From the NCBI GenBank assembly GCA_949358305.1, contig OX442319.1, positions 5,952,001 through 6,016,000 on the forward strand: a DNA stretch of 64,000 bases, in the 5' to 3' direction. Below are positions 10,401 to 22,564 of the stretch, in pieces. Position 1 is the stretch's first letter. Every line of letters starts with the position of its first letter. Origin of the DNA: Strigamia acuminata (taxonomy: Eukaryota; Arthropoda; Chilopoda; Geophilomorpha; Linotaeniidae). The notes beneath the pieces are model-generated. The model worked only from the letters and a program-made list of their open reading frames with translations, was not told the DNA's origin and searched no databases. A program made the position numbers and the translations under genes.

Positions 10401-11211
10401 TTTTGCTCACGCAAGTGTCAGCGTTGCGGTAACTTGTGTGTTTTGACCCAAAGTGCAGCAAACGTGTGTCCTCACGTCATAGATATCTTTATTGCTAAAG
10501 TCAAACGGAGGATAGTGATGTCGCCGTACTCGTTGACTAATCATGCGGTTTCTATCTCCTAGCTCGTACACGTCTCTTTGATGATCGATGTCGGACGGAC
10601 AAGTCTTTCTTTTTATTATAGATTTTTCCTCAGAAAAAATAAAATAAATAAATAAATTTATTTATTTATCTATTCAATCCAATTTAATTTAGTTTACCCT
10701 TACAACATCCTGTTTATTTGAACAAATGGAAGTTTTGCAAGTGAAAAAAAAACCACAAGCCAACTGCAAATTAGGTTTACCTTCAGACAATTGTTCATTA
10801 ATCATTATTACATTATCAAGCAGAATAAATACGCTGACGCCATCTCGAGTTATTCCCACAAACGAGTCAAAGCTTTACGCTTCCATTTTGAATGCTGTCT
10901 TTTAACTCTCTCTCAAGTGTCTCAACCAATTTGCACGACTTTTAAACTCAATTCAAACAATTGTTGAACCAGGAACAAAATAAATAAGACACCGGTAAGC
11001 AATAAAAACGAATTACGCAAGAATAATTGCATTAAATCACGAGGACAAAAAAACCAGCACGAAGCACGAAATCGAGTGACTATAATTGCAATCTTTCTTT
11101 TCTTTTCAATATCAACATTTTACTCGCTGCGAAGAGCGATCTTAAACCACGTTGGGCCATTTGCAGTCGCCACTCCACGTCAGCGGGACCAGGACATTCA
11201 ATTAGTCGAGA
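10401..11211. other. Upstream region of the fucosyltransferase gene
   Basis: No coding frame I can support. AT-rich, with repeats of aaataaataaattt near 10640-10665. It may contain the promoter or a 5' non-coding exon of the gene at 11212. Confidence 0.35.
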
Positions 11212-12198
11212 ATGGCTCGCAATCGCAACGCACGTCGCTCCCGCGTGACGGCGGTCATCTTGTTCGCACTCATTCTCGCCTCGACCTACGTGCTCCACAC
11301 GCTCGTGTACAACTCTAAGACGGACATCGACATCGACCACCCGCAGTACGTAGCGGAGACGGAGTACCGAGGCCTCATGACGGCCTTGTCGCTCTCACGT
11401 TTGGGCAACAACTTAATGCAGTTCGCGACGCTCGTGAGCCTGGCGCGCACCAACAACTGTAGCGCGGTGATCTCGCGGAAAATGACCCTTTTCGTCAAGT
11501 CGTGTTTCTCGGTCACGATGCCCGAGTCGCCCGACGCGCACAGCGAGTACTGGGACAGCTTCGTGCCCTGGACCAACGTTGTCCTCGGTAATCGCATGCA
11601 CGAGAAATACAAACGTTTGTCCTGTGCCGACACTCCCCTCCAACTGTACGGCTACCCGATGGACTGGAGGTTTTTCCAAGACCATGAAGCGGAAGTGCGA
11701 CGACAATTGCGATTTACCCGGTCGTGCCAGAGAAAGGCAAGCGTCTTTTTCCGAACTCTCCCCCGAAAAGCGTCCGTGTACATCGCAGTTCACGTGCGCC
11801 GGGGTGACTACGGCAAGTACTTGAAGAAGCATTCGTGCGAATTGGCGGACGAAAGATATTTGAAAAAAGCCATGAGTCTCATGCTGGTTAAGTATCCAAA
11901 TTCTGTGTTCGTGGTTGGGAGCGACAACATCACATGGTGTAAATCGGCGCTGAGCGATTATAAAGTTCCCGCCTATTTCGTAGAGTCGTCTTGGCCTTGC
12001 ACAACATTGGCCGTTCTGGCGCATTGCAACCACACGATCATCACGCAAGGCAGCTTCGGCTTTTGGGCCGCCTATTTGGCGGGGGGGCAAGTCATTTACT
12101 ACACCGATTACTGCAACAACAATACGATTTTTTTTAACAAATTCCAAGGACTGTATCTCCCAAATTGGATCCCCATTTCTGCTGCCAGTCTGCGTTGA
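11212..12198 (+). CDS. GT11-family alpha-1,2-fucosyltransferase
   Basis: Intronless 328-residue frame, the usual length for this family. Residues about 12-33 form a single signal-anchor membrane segment after a basic N terminus, as in Golgi type II glycosyltransferases. The lumenal part has the conserved blocks in order: LGNNLMQFATL (64-74, corresponding to G-GN--FQ-A), HVRRGDY (194-200, the GDP-fucose motif), VGSDNITWC near 240, and ITQGSFGFWAAYLAGG (277-292). It should transfer fucose from GDP-fucose to terminal galactose on glycans in the Golgi. Several NxS/T sites are present. Invertebrates often have many such genes, so the acceptor cannot be predicted. All key motifs are intact, so it is probably active. 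Confidence 0.92.
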   Translation: MARNRNARRSRVTAVILFALILASTYVLHTLVYNSKTDIDIDHPQYVAETEYRGLMTALSLSRLGNNLMQFATLVSLARTNNCSAVISRKMTLFVKSCFSVTMPESPDAHSEYWDSFVPWTNVVLGNRMHEKYKRLSCADTPLQLYGYPMDWRFFQDHEAEVRRQLRFTRSCQRKASVFFRTLPRKASVYIAVHVRRGDYGKYLKKHSCELADERYLKKAMSLMLVKYPNSVFVVGSDNITWCKSALSDYKVPAYFVESSWPCTTLAVLAHCNHTIITQGSFGFWAAYLAGGQVIYYTDYCNNNTIFFNKFQGLYLPNWIPISAASLR

Positions 12199-12839
12199 AT
12201 GATGACAGATCAAATTTCCGATTTGTATTTTCTAATTTCACGAAAAAAAAAGAAAAAACATTTAAGAGAATTACAATCAATCTGAAAAAAATGTATTGAA
12301 AAAAAAAGAAATTTTATCTCGTCGTAGTTATTAACACTGCTGCGATCCGGCTATTTTATTAAATAATTATAATAAATAACAACTTACAATTCTTCCAAGT
12401 GAGTCAAATTGACAAATACGTTCGATGCGAGATTTTCGAGCGAATTAAAAGACACACTTCTGAAAGACGATTGTAATTTCTTACAATTCGTAAACTGGAG
12501 AGTCGAATCTTTCGTAGATGATAAAGTTCATAATGTTCGAGTTTTCTCACCAAAAAAAGCATACGCGTGGTAATGGATGCTGATTTATTCGTAGTAATTT
12601 TGACCACCAGGGTCACATTATATACATGAAATTACATCACATAGATGTGACGTCATACAAATTCTAACCAATTTCCGGTCAAACATAAGTAGTTAAGTAC
12701 CAATCAAAAAGAGTTTTACAATGTTTCAATTTCAAATAATATATCGAATACAAATAATAAACAATTACATAATAACACTCAAAACATCCAGGTTTTCACA
12801 ACGATACGATCGACTTAAGTTTTCAGCATGAACTAAAGA
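12199..12839. other. 3' flank of the fucosyltransferase gene
   Basis: AT-rich, with A runs at 12242-12260 and 12296-12310. No further gene or transposon ends recognised. The palindromic tgacgtca near 12648-12655 matches a CRE-type site but has no gene attached. Confidence 0.35.
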
Positions 12840-13371
12840 TGTGACCAGCTGCCCCTGCTCGTTGATCACCTGCCTGCAGCACTTGGCACAGCTCTGGAGC
12901 CTCGCCACAACCAGGTGGACCTGCGTGCCCTAGATCCACCAATCGGGCCCCGGAAGTGGTGGGCCGAAGAGTTGTTCAGCAGCCACAAGGCAAACGGTTG
13001 CATTCCGACCGTCTCTCCAAACTGACTGCCAAGACAGCCCAATTGATCGGCGTGGTGACCCTGTCACCTGAGCATCCATGTAAGTCGCGTCTGTCTTACG
13101 TTCTGCGTGATCGAAACAAGCAATACCGACCACGTGTGTCATGCAACCCAATGGCCCCCGTGACACACAGTCTAATTAGGGATGGCTGATACAGCCATCG
13201 CACTGGAAAATACAACTTGAGACACCATCATACCCCTAGACAACAATAATAAAGCCATAACCAAAACTAAACTTGTGTCTCGCATGTATTTCGGAGGTTT
13301 TCATCATGTGTGTTGCATCCAGCATCTCGTGGCCTTCCCCTGACCACGTGATGTCCGTCCGAACACTCACA
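12840..13371 (+). mobile_element. Solo LTR, family A, copy 2
   Basis: Starts TGTGACCAGCTGCCCC and ends ACACTCACA. Flanked by the 4-bp direct repeat AAGA (12836-12839 and 13372-13375). An AATAAA signal lies about 120 bases before the end (near 13249). Similar to 3506-4087 and 37610-38114. The short duplication and TG/CA ends show a solo LTR left by LTR-LTR recombination. Confidence 0.85.
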
Positions 13372-13450
13372 AAGACTAAAGACAGAGCTCCTCTCTTCTT
13401 TCTATGTCATAAGTCGATACATGTTTTAAGTTTTATACTAAAATAACATG

Positions 13451-14008
13451 TGTGACCGTCAGGCCACCTGGGGTGACCTACGTCACTGCCACACACCACC
13501 ATACGGCTCCAAGATCACCCCCTCATTGGGCAAGGTAATCTAGCCCGGGAGAAGGAGGGAGCTGAGTGGTGTGGGGAGGAGATGTAGAGAGAGAGAGTGC
13601 GGACACCGACCAAGACGGTCGTGTGTGTAGAGTTCCAGGAGTTGTAGTCATCGAGGGGACAAGACGTGTCCCGGCTGTGAGCATTCCTTCCCATTCACCA
13701 CAGCGACGCTCAGTACTATGGTGGAGTCCATAGTGCAGCCTCCATGAGTGGCCACTGCGGGTCGTAGGTAAGTACGACATGAATGTAATGTTGAACCGAC
13801 CACGTCACCCATTGGGCTCACGCCCAGTGTGACGGGTCGGTTGCCGGTGCGGCGTGCCTTCGTGGCACCCCTGATTCCCCATACCCCTAGACAACGTAAT
13901 AAAGGCCAACCAACCAATATTAGGGAGTCTCCGTTATTTTATATGAGTATGCGTCCCACCAGAGTAATTAGTCCCCTAATTGCCCTGGCGAAGACCATAG
14001 CAGTCACA
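13451..14008 (+). mobile_element. Solo LTR, family B
   Basis: Begins TGTGACCGTCAGG and ends AGCAGTCACA, flanked by direct repeats CATG (13447-13450 and 14009-14012). An AATAAA is present near 13899. It shares with family A only its ends and the segment catacccctagacaa, so it is a related but distinct LTR. Inserted 80 bp from the family A solo LTR. Confidence 0.8.
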
Positions 14009-14250
14009 CATGTCATTTAGGATTACGTAAATTTTTCTGTCCATTTGTCAAAAATTGGAAACACTAAAACTAAGGAGTTGCCCTACTATCATGATAGAAT
14101 GAATGTTTTTAATCAGGCAGAAGATGTGCCTTTAAACCAATGGCCAAGAGTGTGCAAACTGCCAATATTTTCAGATACTGTAAGCAACTTTTTAAAAGAA
14201 AAAAAAGCTTACACATTCTGAAAAATTAAAAATTATTAATGCCTTACATT

Positions 14251-15805
14251 AGGGGGTTTCATTATATGAATGATTTTGCAATTTTGTGATTTTGCATTAA
14301 TCACAAAATCATTATTTTTTGATGCCTCCAAAAATGAGTTTACATTGAATTAACCCAGTCAATTTTGCAATTGTGTGATCTGGACAATTTTGTGATTTTT
14401 GAGTATTGTCATGTGATATCTGTTCTACCAATCACATTCACATTCACTAAAGCACAAAAGAGTAAAAACACAAAATCCCAAAAACATCTAAAAGGTAGTT
14501 TTTGTGATTTTGATAAGAAGTGATTTTGAGGCTTGTGAAGCTCAAAACAAAATGGAGGCATCCAAGCTCTATCTAAGTGGCCAACTTGTATCCTTGTATA
14601 TCATCAAAATGCTGATGCATCCATGACTGTATAACAGCTAGGAAACTCAATACTTCGATTCGGGTAAAAAACAGTACCGATTCAGGGCGATTCAGGGCGA
14701 TTTTAGCGGGTGCCCGAATGGAAATTCAGGCGGAAATGTTCGTCGCGTAACGATTTTTATTGTTTTCTATGTCAAGATGAGCTCGGAAAATTATGGAACC
14801 AAGCTCATTTTGACGAGGAGACAATTCTGCACAAGCCTGTATTTTTTATTTTTTGATTCGGGCGAGGAAAAGTGCCGATTCGGGCCATCTTAGCGGGGGA
14901 CCGAATGGGAAAATTTGGAAATTTGGTGCAGAATTTGGATTCGAGATTCGACCATGACAAAACCAAAAATTCGTAAAATTAACCGAATGAAATGTTTAAA
15001 ACAGGTTTCCAGAGAAGAAAATCCCGCTGAAAACGATGGTACAGATAACTTTTTGATCTGATTAACCGTTGATTTTAAATTTTGGAAAAAACGATCTTTT
15101 TGGGTTGATTTATAAGAAAAAGTTGGAAAAAATGGTTGAATAATAAAGGAGGACAAAATAGCAGGTTGCAGTGGTTTGGGTCAAAATTGAATTGGCTGGA
15201 TTGGCGTTGGGTTTAGGTTAACTTTTGGGTTTGATTGTGTTTGGGTATTGGCCAGATTGGCATTGGTTTTGGTTTGGTGTGGTTTGGGTTTGGGTTGCAT
15301 TATTATGGGTTTGGTTTAGTTTTGCAAAAAGTTATTTTATGATTTGGTTGTATACATTTGTCTGATCTATGGCTTTGGCTATGTGGGTGAACAGCTAGTA
15401 TTTATTAAAATGCACCTTATTAAAAAATATTTTGTTCTATCACACAAATAAGAACTAGTTTTTTTGCATCACATTTTAAAATTGGTTGGATATAACTATA
15501 ACCTAATATGGTGGATAGGAAGTCACGTGACTATTTAAATAATTGCAAAATTGCAAAGTTATGAGATTGTTTTTGAAACTAATTATTAATCACAATTTGT
15601 GATGGCCACTTGGATTGAGTTTGGCTGCTGCCATTTTTGCCAAAATAGCAAAACTACCTTTGATTTTGTGATTGTGTATTTTTTCTGTTTTGTGTTTTTG
15701 CAATTATGCACATGATTGGTGGAACTGATATCATGTGACAAATCCAAAAGTGCAAAATTGCTAAAGTTGCAAAATTACAAAATTGCTTAATTAATGAAAC
15801 CCCCT
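14251..15805. mobile_element. 1.55-kb element with long inverted ends
   Basis: Starts agggggtttcatta and ends taatgaaaccccct. Similarity between the two ends in inverted orientation extends for roughly 250-300 bases and includes tgtcatgtgatatctgttct versus its complement near 15728-15746. Flanks allow a 3-bp (ATT) or 2-bp (TA) target duplication. The interior has no transposase frame. A shorter relative begins at 33478. Probably a non-autonomous DNA transposon. Confidence 0.7.
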
Positions 15806-16029
15806 ATTATCAAATTGTATTTTAGTCAAAGATAAATTATAAAAAAATAAGATTTTAATATTGACATATTTTCAAGATATCCTTCATCTGCTCAATTCAT
15901 AACAGTGGGATTGACCTTGGTTAGGCATTATCCATCCCTTAGTGATATATCAGTGACTGGCTTTGTACGTAATTATCTTTTTTAACCTACATTATTAATA
16001 GAGATACAATTAAATATACAGTATATATA

Positions 16030-16190
16030 CAGCAAAGTCTGTCTGGACTGGACAGCTGTGTAGTCCAGACAGGTTTGCAGGACTCAATCTACACTCAACC
16101 ATGCTAAATTCTCTCCCCCATCCTGACAACTGATTAGTCTGGACAACTTTCTGGGTTCCGTGTTATGTCCGGGCTACATCGATTACACTG
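16030..16190. mobile_element. Small pogo/Tigger-like MITE
   Basis: TA dinucleotides flank CAGCAAAGTCTGTCTGGAC at the left and the right end GGCTACATCGATTACACTG. Inverted gtccagac words lie within. The CAG...CTG ends at TA sites and the TCTGGAC/GTCCAGAC words resemble pogo/Tigger terminal repeats. The inverted repeat is imperfect. Confidence 0.5.
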
Positions 16191-16430
16191 TAAGTTTGAA
16201 GTAATTATTACGGTATATGCAAAATAAATTTCATTATATGCGCATATAATACGCACCAAAAATTCCAATATGCAAAATAAAAAAATTTATTTTAGTGAAA
16301 TCATTTATTGCAATAACAAATTAGTGTCATTTTTAAGCGCCGTATAAATTTTTTGTGCATAAAATACTTTTTCTCGTAAAACAAACTCATTTCATGCCTA
16401 CGTCACAAGTGCGACCACAGTTTTTATTTT

Positions 16431-17300
16431 ACATGTTCTTATGTTTTTATTTTACATGTTTTTATATGTTTTTATTTTACATGTTTTTATATGTTTTTAT
16501 TTTACATGTTTTTATGTTTTTATTTTACATGTTTTTATATGTTTTTATTTTACATGTTTTTATGTTTTTATTTTACATGTTTTTATGTTTTTATTTTACA
16601 TGTTTTTATATGTTTTTATTTTACATGTTTTTATATGTTTTTATTTTACATGTTTTTATATGTTTTTATTTTACATGTTTTTATATGTTTTTATTTTACA
16701 TGTTTTTATATGTTTTTATTTTACATGTTTTTATATGTTTTTATTTTACATATTTTTATATGTTTTTATTTTACATGTTTTTATATGTTTTTATTTTACA
16801 TGTTTTTATATGTTTTTATTTTACATGTTTTCATATGTTTTTATTTTACATGTTTTTATATGTTTTTATTTGAGATGTTTTTATATGTTTTTATTTTACA
16901 TGTTTTTATATGTTTTTATTTTACATGTTTTTATATGTTTTTATTTTACATGTTTTTATATGTTTTTATTTTACATGTTTTTATATGTTTTTATTTTACA
17001 TGTTTTTATATGTTTTTATTTTACATGTTTTTATATGTTTTTATTTTACATGTTTTTATATGTTTTTATTTTACATGTTTTTATATGTTTTTATTTTACA
17101 TGTTTTTATATGTTTTTATTTTACATGTTTTTATATGTTTTTATTTTACATGTTTTTATATGTTTTTATTTTACATGTTTTTATATGTTTTTATTTTACA
17201 TGTTTTTATATGTTTTTATTTTACATGTTTTTATATGTTTTTATTTTACATGTTTTTATATGTTTTTATTTGAGATGTTTTAATATATTTTTATTTTACA
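16431..17300 (+). repeat. 25-bp minisatellite
   Basis: About 33 tandem copies of atgtttttattttacatgtttttat, with a few one-base variants and, at 16870 and 17273, a gag substitution. Because 25 is not a multiple of three and the unit has no stop in any plus frame, all three plus frames stay open, giving long Phe/Tyr/Leu-rich pseudo-ORFs. These are not genes. Confidence 0.95.
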
Positions 17301-17309
17301 AAAATTATA

Positions 17310-17667
17310 ATGGCAGACTTAAATAAAGACAAAGCTGTGTCTACCGAGGCCACTGTTCGAGAGAACGAGGCGAGCGCACCCAAAGAGGCGAGCGCACCCA
17401 AAGAGGCGAGCGCACCCAAAGAAGCAAATAGCTAATAAAAATAATTTTTTTTTAATTTAAAATTTAAACTTTTTACAGAAACTTGAAGCCGCTGGCCCAA
17501 GTCGTGGCGGAACCATCTTAAAATGCAAGAAACGAAGCCCCAGTGAAAATAATAAGATGCGAAGACCTACCAAGAGACCAAACACAAACAAGCGTGCACA
17601 AATTAGCGAAAAAGATGTCGAAATTTTACATTTGAAAATAGACAAACTCGAATCCGAAAAGAATTAG
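17310..17667 (+). CDS. Small Lys-rich protein, two exons
   Basis: Exon 1 starts with ATG GCA GAC right after the minisatellite and contains three copies of an EASAPK hexapeptide. Exon 2 (17479-17667) has a clear acceptor (tttttacag) and encodes 62 residues, very basic at first (KCKKRSPSENNKMRRPTKRP) and ending in a short coiled-coil-like helix. No GT donor is available; a GC donor at 17424 (GAA|gcaaat) gives a phase-0, 55-base GC-AG intron and a protein of 100 residues. Alternatively exon 1 ends at its own TAA (17433). An AATAAA at 17859-17864 would serve as poly(A) signal. Composition resembles small chromatin-associated proteins, but no family is identified. Confidence 0.5.
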
Positions 17668-17858
17668 TCTCCTTTGCGACCATGAGTTAGTCATGAGTCG
17701 ACTCAAACTCTGAGAGCGTAACTTTATCTCTTCTGTTTGTGCAAGACCCATTTGAGGCTTTGTTGTGGTCTTTTGCTTCGATATCCATAGCTGTTTATTT
17801 TGTGTATTTCCCAAGTGTTATTAGTTTGTTATTGATTTGGATTAACTAAGTTGTCTCT

Positions 17859-17864
17859 AATAAA
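17859..17864 (+). terminator. Poly(A) signal AATAAA
   Basis: About 190 bases past the stop codon of the small basic-protein gene, in a T-rich 3' region. Confidence 0.45.
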
Positions 17865-17899
17865 GACATTGTAAATTAATAGTAGGAACACCTAGTTTG

Positions 17900-18789
17900 T
17901 GTTGTGCTCATTATTCAAATATTTGCTCGTAATCAATCTAATAATTTATATCCTATTTTACCCTATTCTATACATCTGACTTTGTAGTCAGATGTATTTG
18001 TTTATTTATTTCTTTTTAGGCCTGAGGCTCTTTCAAGTCACTCAGCAAGTGACATTCCAAGTGTAGGAGTGGCCCCCTACTATTCCCAACCCCTTTTCAG
18101 AACCATGTTTGCAAGAAGCCTTGCAGCGCAGCTTCCCAGCTCCCCCTTAATATGTGTGAGGAGAACTCACTGGTCCTCTCCTCTCATGTTGTGACGCAGA
18201 CATTCCTGGATAAGTAAAGCTATGGATGGCAGTTTGCCACCGTAGGAAGTCTATTTCTCTCCCTCGCGTGCCATAGAGGCCTGGGGAAATAAGGCTAGTG
18301 TGAAATATATCCATGTTCAGGTTTAATATCGTAGCTAGGTTTTACCGTCACACACCTAATTGGGTATAATTTTAAATTTGACCCATCTTACAGATTTAAT
18401 TTTCATTTAGTTGTTCACTTTAATCAAAGTAGAATTCCTTCTGCGTTTAATATTATCTTCTCTGATAAATACTCTTTTTACGACAATTTGAGTAAATCTC
18501 TCGTTATTCCTTTTATTCACGCTAAATTGTTTTCCTCGTGAAAGTCATAAAAACTTTCTTTAAGGTTTATATTTTGGTATGGTAAATTTACTGACTTAAC
18601 ATTTTTTGATTTTATAACCAAATGGCTCCTATGAGAACCAGCCACAATTCCCGAGGTATTGGACGTCCTGATCCGCGTTTGTAGCGATCAGTTACGAATT
18701 GGTCTGAGGTCGTAGAGGCCAAAGTCCCGACCGAGCCACGAGGATCTGCCCATATCATCTGCGCAGCTCAACAATGGTGAGAATGACTC
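17900..18789. other. No gene; possible LTR/leader of a retroelement remnant
   Basis: Sequence leading into the reverse-transcriptase scrap at 18822. A segment near 18690-18710 (tggtctgaggtcg) might be a primer-binding site, but no tRNA match was established. No second LTR was found. Confidence 0.3.
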
Positions 18790-18821
18790 GAAAATAAGTA
18801 ATAATGACATTAATTTCCTTC

Positions 18822-19640
18822 AGTACCAACCCAGTGGAGATCCAACCGACTTGGACTGGATATACCACCAATTGTGGAACAAGTTAACTGTGTCACAAAT
18901 AAAATTACTAATAGAAACATTGCAGCCAATTTCGCAAATATTTCGGGAAGAAATCGGGTTGTGTAACAACACTGAGTACAAAGTGAATTTAAAGCCGGAC
19001 TTCCGCCCAATTTATGTGCCAGTGCGACCTGTGAATCCCGCAAAAAAAGCGATAATTGACAAATACATCGATAAAAAACTCCAACAAGGTATTATACGCC
19101 GTTCCCAGAGTGATTGTGCTGTCGCCCCCGTGGTAGTACCAAAGAAAACTCACCACATTGTTTGATAAACAACACCATTATGCGTATGGGCATGGGCAGG
19201 ATGAGAGTCCTCATCCGAGTGTTCGAACTTGACCACGCCAAATATGGACCAATTTGCAGCTTGTCCGCTTGCTGCCGAGGCTGTGACGCCTGAGCAAGCC
19301 CGTGCTTTAGAGAAGAGATAACTCAGGTGCACGGAGGACATCAGCCGAGGAATCGCACACCCAGTGACCCACTGTGATGGATGCGGATGGATGGCAAGAG
19401 CCTGCGGCTCGATGCTGGAGTTCGTGCGGCAAGAGCCACGTACTAGCGGACCCAGCAGGACAACCCCATTCGAAGAAGCCAAGGGAGAATGTGGCACACG
19501 CCCCTGATTCTGCAATTGTAATTTGTGCTCACACAGTAGCGGCGAAGCTGCAATTGCACAACGATTTACTAGACTATCCCTGACCCGCTTCTGGATGGCC
19601 AGACCCGAGGAATTGATTGTATAGACCCCCGTTTATTTCT
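18822..19640 (+). pseudogene. Degenerate Ty3/gypsy-type reverse transcriptase fragment
   Basis: The frame from about 18822 to 19165 reads DWIYHQLWNKLTVSQ, then an FREEIGLCNNTEYKVNLK segment and GIIRRSQSDCAVAPVVVPKK, matching the N-terminal part of gypsy reverse transcriptases (the linker, then the GIIxxSxSxxxxPVVxVKK box). It stops at TGA just afterwards. A second frame to about 19509 has CDGCGWMARACGS and charged sequence that may come from another part of the element. No catalytic box or integrase remains. Confidence 0.65.
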
Positions 19641-20925
19641 TAAACTTAAGGGGATAAAGCTCTCTATAACTTATTTTTTTTGTAAGTGTTTGACCAGTGA
19701 CAAGACCTCACCAAAAATGTCCTTTTATTTTATGACCAAGCGTTCAATAATTTTCTCCTCCATATTGCTGTTTGTTTATTTTTTTATAAATTGGCTCGTG
19801 TAAGCTTTTCGGAAATTCAAAATTTATTGTTGATCGTCTTATTAATTACTCCGTATTTACCAATTTTTTTTTCGTTTAATTGTTCATTCTAATAATGGGA
19901 GGACAAAGATCACCTCTCTACCTCCAAGTAGTCACTCCTGGGAAAGATGCTAAAAGAGAGCTCTGGCAAATCAGTCTGAGAATTTCTGTGTTATAAGACT
20001 GCATTCCAAATTATAATTGTAGCATTCACCAGTTACATACATTAGCCATACAATTGTGTATTGTAAGACCGAATTTTAAAGAATGGAGTGTAGCGTTTAC
20101 ATATTAAGCTTATCTGTTGGTATTCATTTGATGGTGTTTACATCTATTGTATCTTTGAACAATGATTGTTTAATTTTTTTTCTGGTCTGTTTAAAATTTT
20201 GAATTTATCATCTGTTTGTTTGCTAGATTGATTTGTTTTGCTATGTTTTGCTTTGTGTGACTCAGTTAGGTTAAGTTAGGTCAGGTCAGGTCAGGTCAGG
20301 TCAGGTTGGATGGTGATTTTCAAGTTATTGAGTCATTAGTAACTCCTGGCCACCGTTGTTGCCAAAATCGGGTATGTTCTGCCAATATGGATACGGGATT
20401 GCACGGGTTGATATCGTGGACATTATCAGTTTTAGTTCACTGTCTATGGTTTCAGATCTTTGACCAGTCCCAATTCAGTTTGCTTTTCCAATCATTTGTG
20501 AAAAGTTCTTAAGGTTCAATGCCCGCCGATGAACCAAGGTTTTCGAATTCTAAATCAACTTGAAGTCAACTCTTATCTAGCGGCAACAATTCTAAAGTGG
20601 GATTGAGAGTTAGAATACATTATTGCTTAAAATTATGTATGAATTTCTTCCATTCTGATATCCATTCCAAAAGTATAGGGATAACACTTCCTAAATTTTA
20701 CTCTCAAAAGTTAATTTTCTTAGGCACAAGTATAGTTTTACAATCTATAACGAAATTTGATTTTAGTGCACGTTTTATTCATCTTGAGTACAGTTTATTT
20801 TTGGTTGGTTTTCAGCTAAAGCTCTTTCAAGTGTTCTGGTTTTTTTTTGCTTCTAATTTTATTTGGATAAACTTTGCCTGTAACATTTACCAGTTGTTGG
20901 ACCCAGTTGTTGGTTGTTGGTTACC
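19641..20925. other. No gene recognised; telomere-like short repeat inside
   Basis: AT-rich. At 20266-20305 lies TTAGG TTAAG TTAGG followed by five TCAGG units. TTAGG and TCAGG are arthropod-type telomere motifs, but the tract is too short to be more than suggestive. The rest holds no coding frame with recognisable content. Confidence 0.4.
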
Positions 20926-21128
20926 AGTTATTTTTTTTTATATATTAACGGTTTATTTTTTTGTATATTAATGGTTTATTTTTTTGTATATTAACGGTTT
21001 ATTTTTTAGTATATTACCGGTTTATTTTTTTGTATATTAACGGTTTATTTTTTAGTATATTACCGGTTTATTTTTTTGTATATTAACGGTTTATTTTATG
21101 ATGTATTAACGGTTTATTTTTTTGTTTC
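20926..21128. repeat. 23-bp tandem repeat
   Basis: About eight copies of tatattaacggtttatttttttg with variants (ttagtatattaccgg). Confidence 0.85.
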
Positions 21129-22560
21129 AAATAATAAGTGAGAGGAAAAATTTAACTCCCTACCTCCTGGTGTGTTTGTGGTGACTCCAGTGCTTCATAT
21201 CAACCAGTTATTCCTTGCACGTTTCATTTAATTCCCTACAAATTGCTAGGAGATCTGTTTGAGTGCGAAAAAAAATTTGCGATGTTGAACCAACATCGTG
21301 AAGTGTTTATTTTCTAGTGCTATGATAGTATCCATAACATTATTTAACTTTGTTTCAAATTATTTTCTTAAGAAAAACCAAATCGTTTTCCAGAAGTGAT
21401 TTATTTTGTTATTTGCAAAGTGTTTAAATTTATTTCACTAGTGCTTGAAATTATTATTAACTGTGATATTTTACAAAACATCAAATCCTATCTACAAATC
21501 GTATATTATTGTTATTAATACTCTCAAGAGAAGTCTCTTAATTTAATGTTAATTTTATTTTGACCCATAGTTTTAAGTATCCATCCTCCTGTATTTCCAA
21601 TGTGATGGTCTGTCCCTCGTCTATTTTTGAATTGAATTGAATTTTTTTAATTGTGTCAGTTTAATTTATTTACATGATAATCTCGCAATATTTTGATTTA
21701 TTTTGTTTAATTTATTATTGATTATGATTGTATTGTTTTGGGCGCATCTGCCCCATCTACAAGTCGTCCAAGCAACAACCAGTATCAAATGTGGCAGCAC
21801 TCACAACTCAGTTCTGCTCCCAACAGCATGAAATCAATTTCAACTGGCCAGAAAAGAAAAAATGTATGTAGAAAACAGCTTTCTGATGGAAGAAACGCTG
21901 CATAACATGGAATCAGTGAAGACATGAATTTATTGGGTACTCCTATAGTACTCAAAATTGGTTCTACTGAAATTATTTGTACTAACATCAACATGAAAAC
22001 TTCCTTTACTTGCATTTTCTTTTACATATGGCCGGACCCAATAACGCTTCCTTTTCTACACTATCTTTTTAGATAAACCAACAATATGATTGTCGTGACA
22101 ATGGTCCCACAAGTGTAGATGGACATGGACACCTCAAGCTATCTTCAATGTCACGACGTTGCAAGTCCCCCCCATCTCCGTCAAAACAACACAAAATAAA
22201 CTAACTGGAGTTGGTGATACTCAACTTTAGTCAAATTTGCAAATACAAATTGCTAAATGCAAATAAGAATGTATTGGCTAAAGCCAAGAGTTCAGAGAAA
22301 TCTGTGAGCAGAGATACTAATCCTACAAGTAGTGTGAGTTTTATTGAGCTGCTTACAGTTTTTGTTTAAATTTTATGCATTCGCCAGTTTGGAACAGATA
22401 TTTTGACAAACTGTTTATTTATTTAGATAACTACAAAAGCAATGGCTGGAAATAAAAATCCGCCATACGTTTTGCTAATCCTCAAAGTCAACAAGTCCAA
22501 AAAAGCGAATTTAGTGGAGAAGGAAAAAAACTTATACAATTAAGATGACAAATTAAGGAT
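21129..22560. other. No gene recognised
   Basis: AT-rich with scattered short frames. No domain, splice-linked exon or paired transposon end identified. Confidence 0.4.
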
Positions 22561-22564
22561 AAGT

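Noticed and set aside
16355-17326. Several long Phe/Tyr/Leu-rich ORFs (up to 280 codons)
   Set aside because: They arise from a 25-bp satellite open in all frames; no gene signals.
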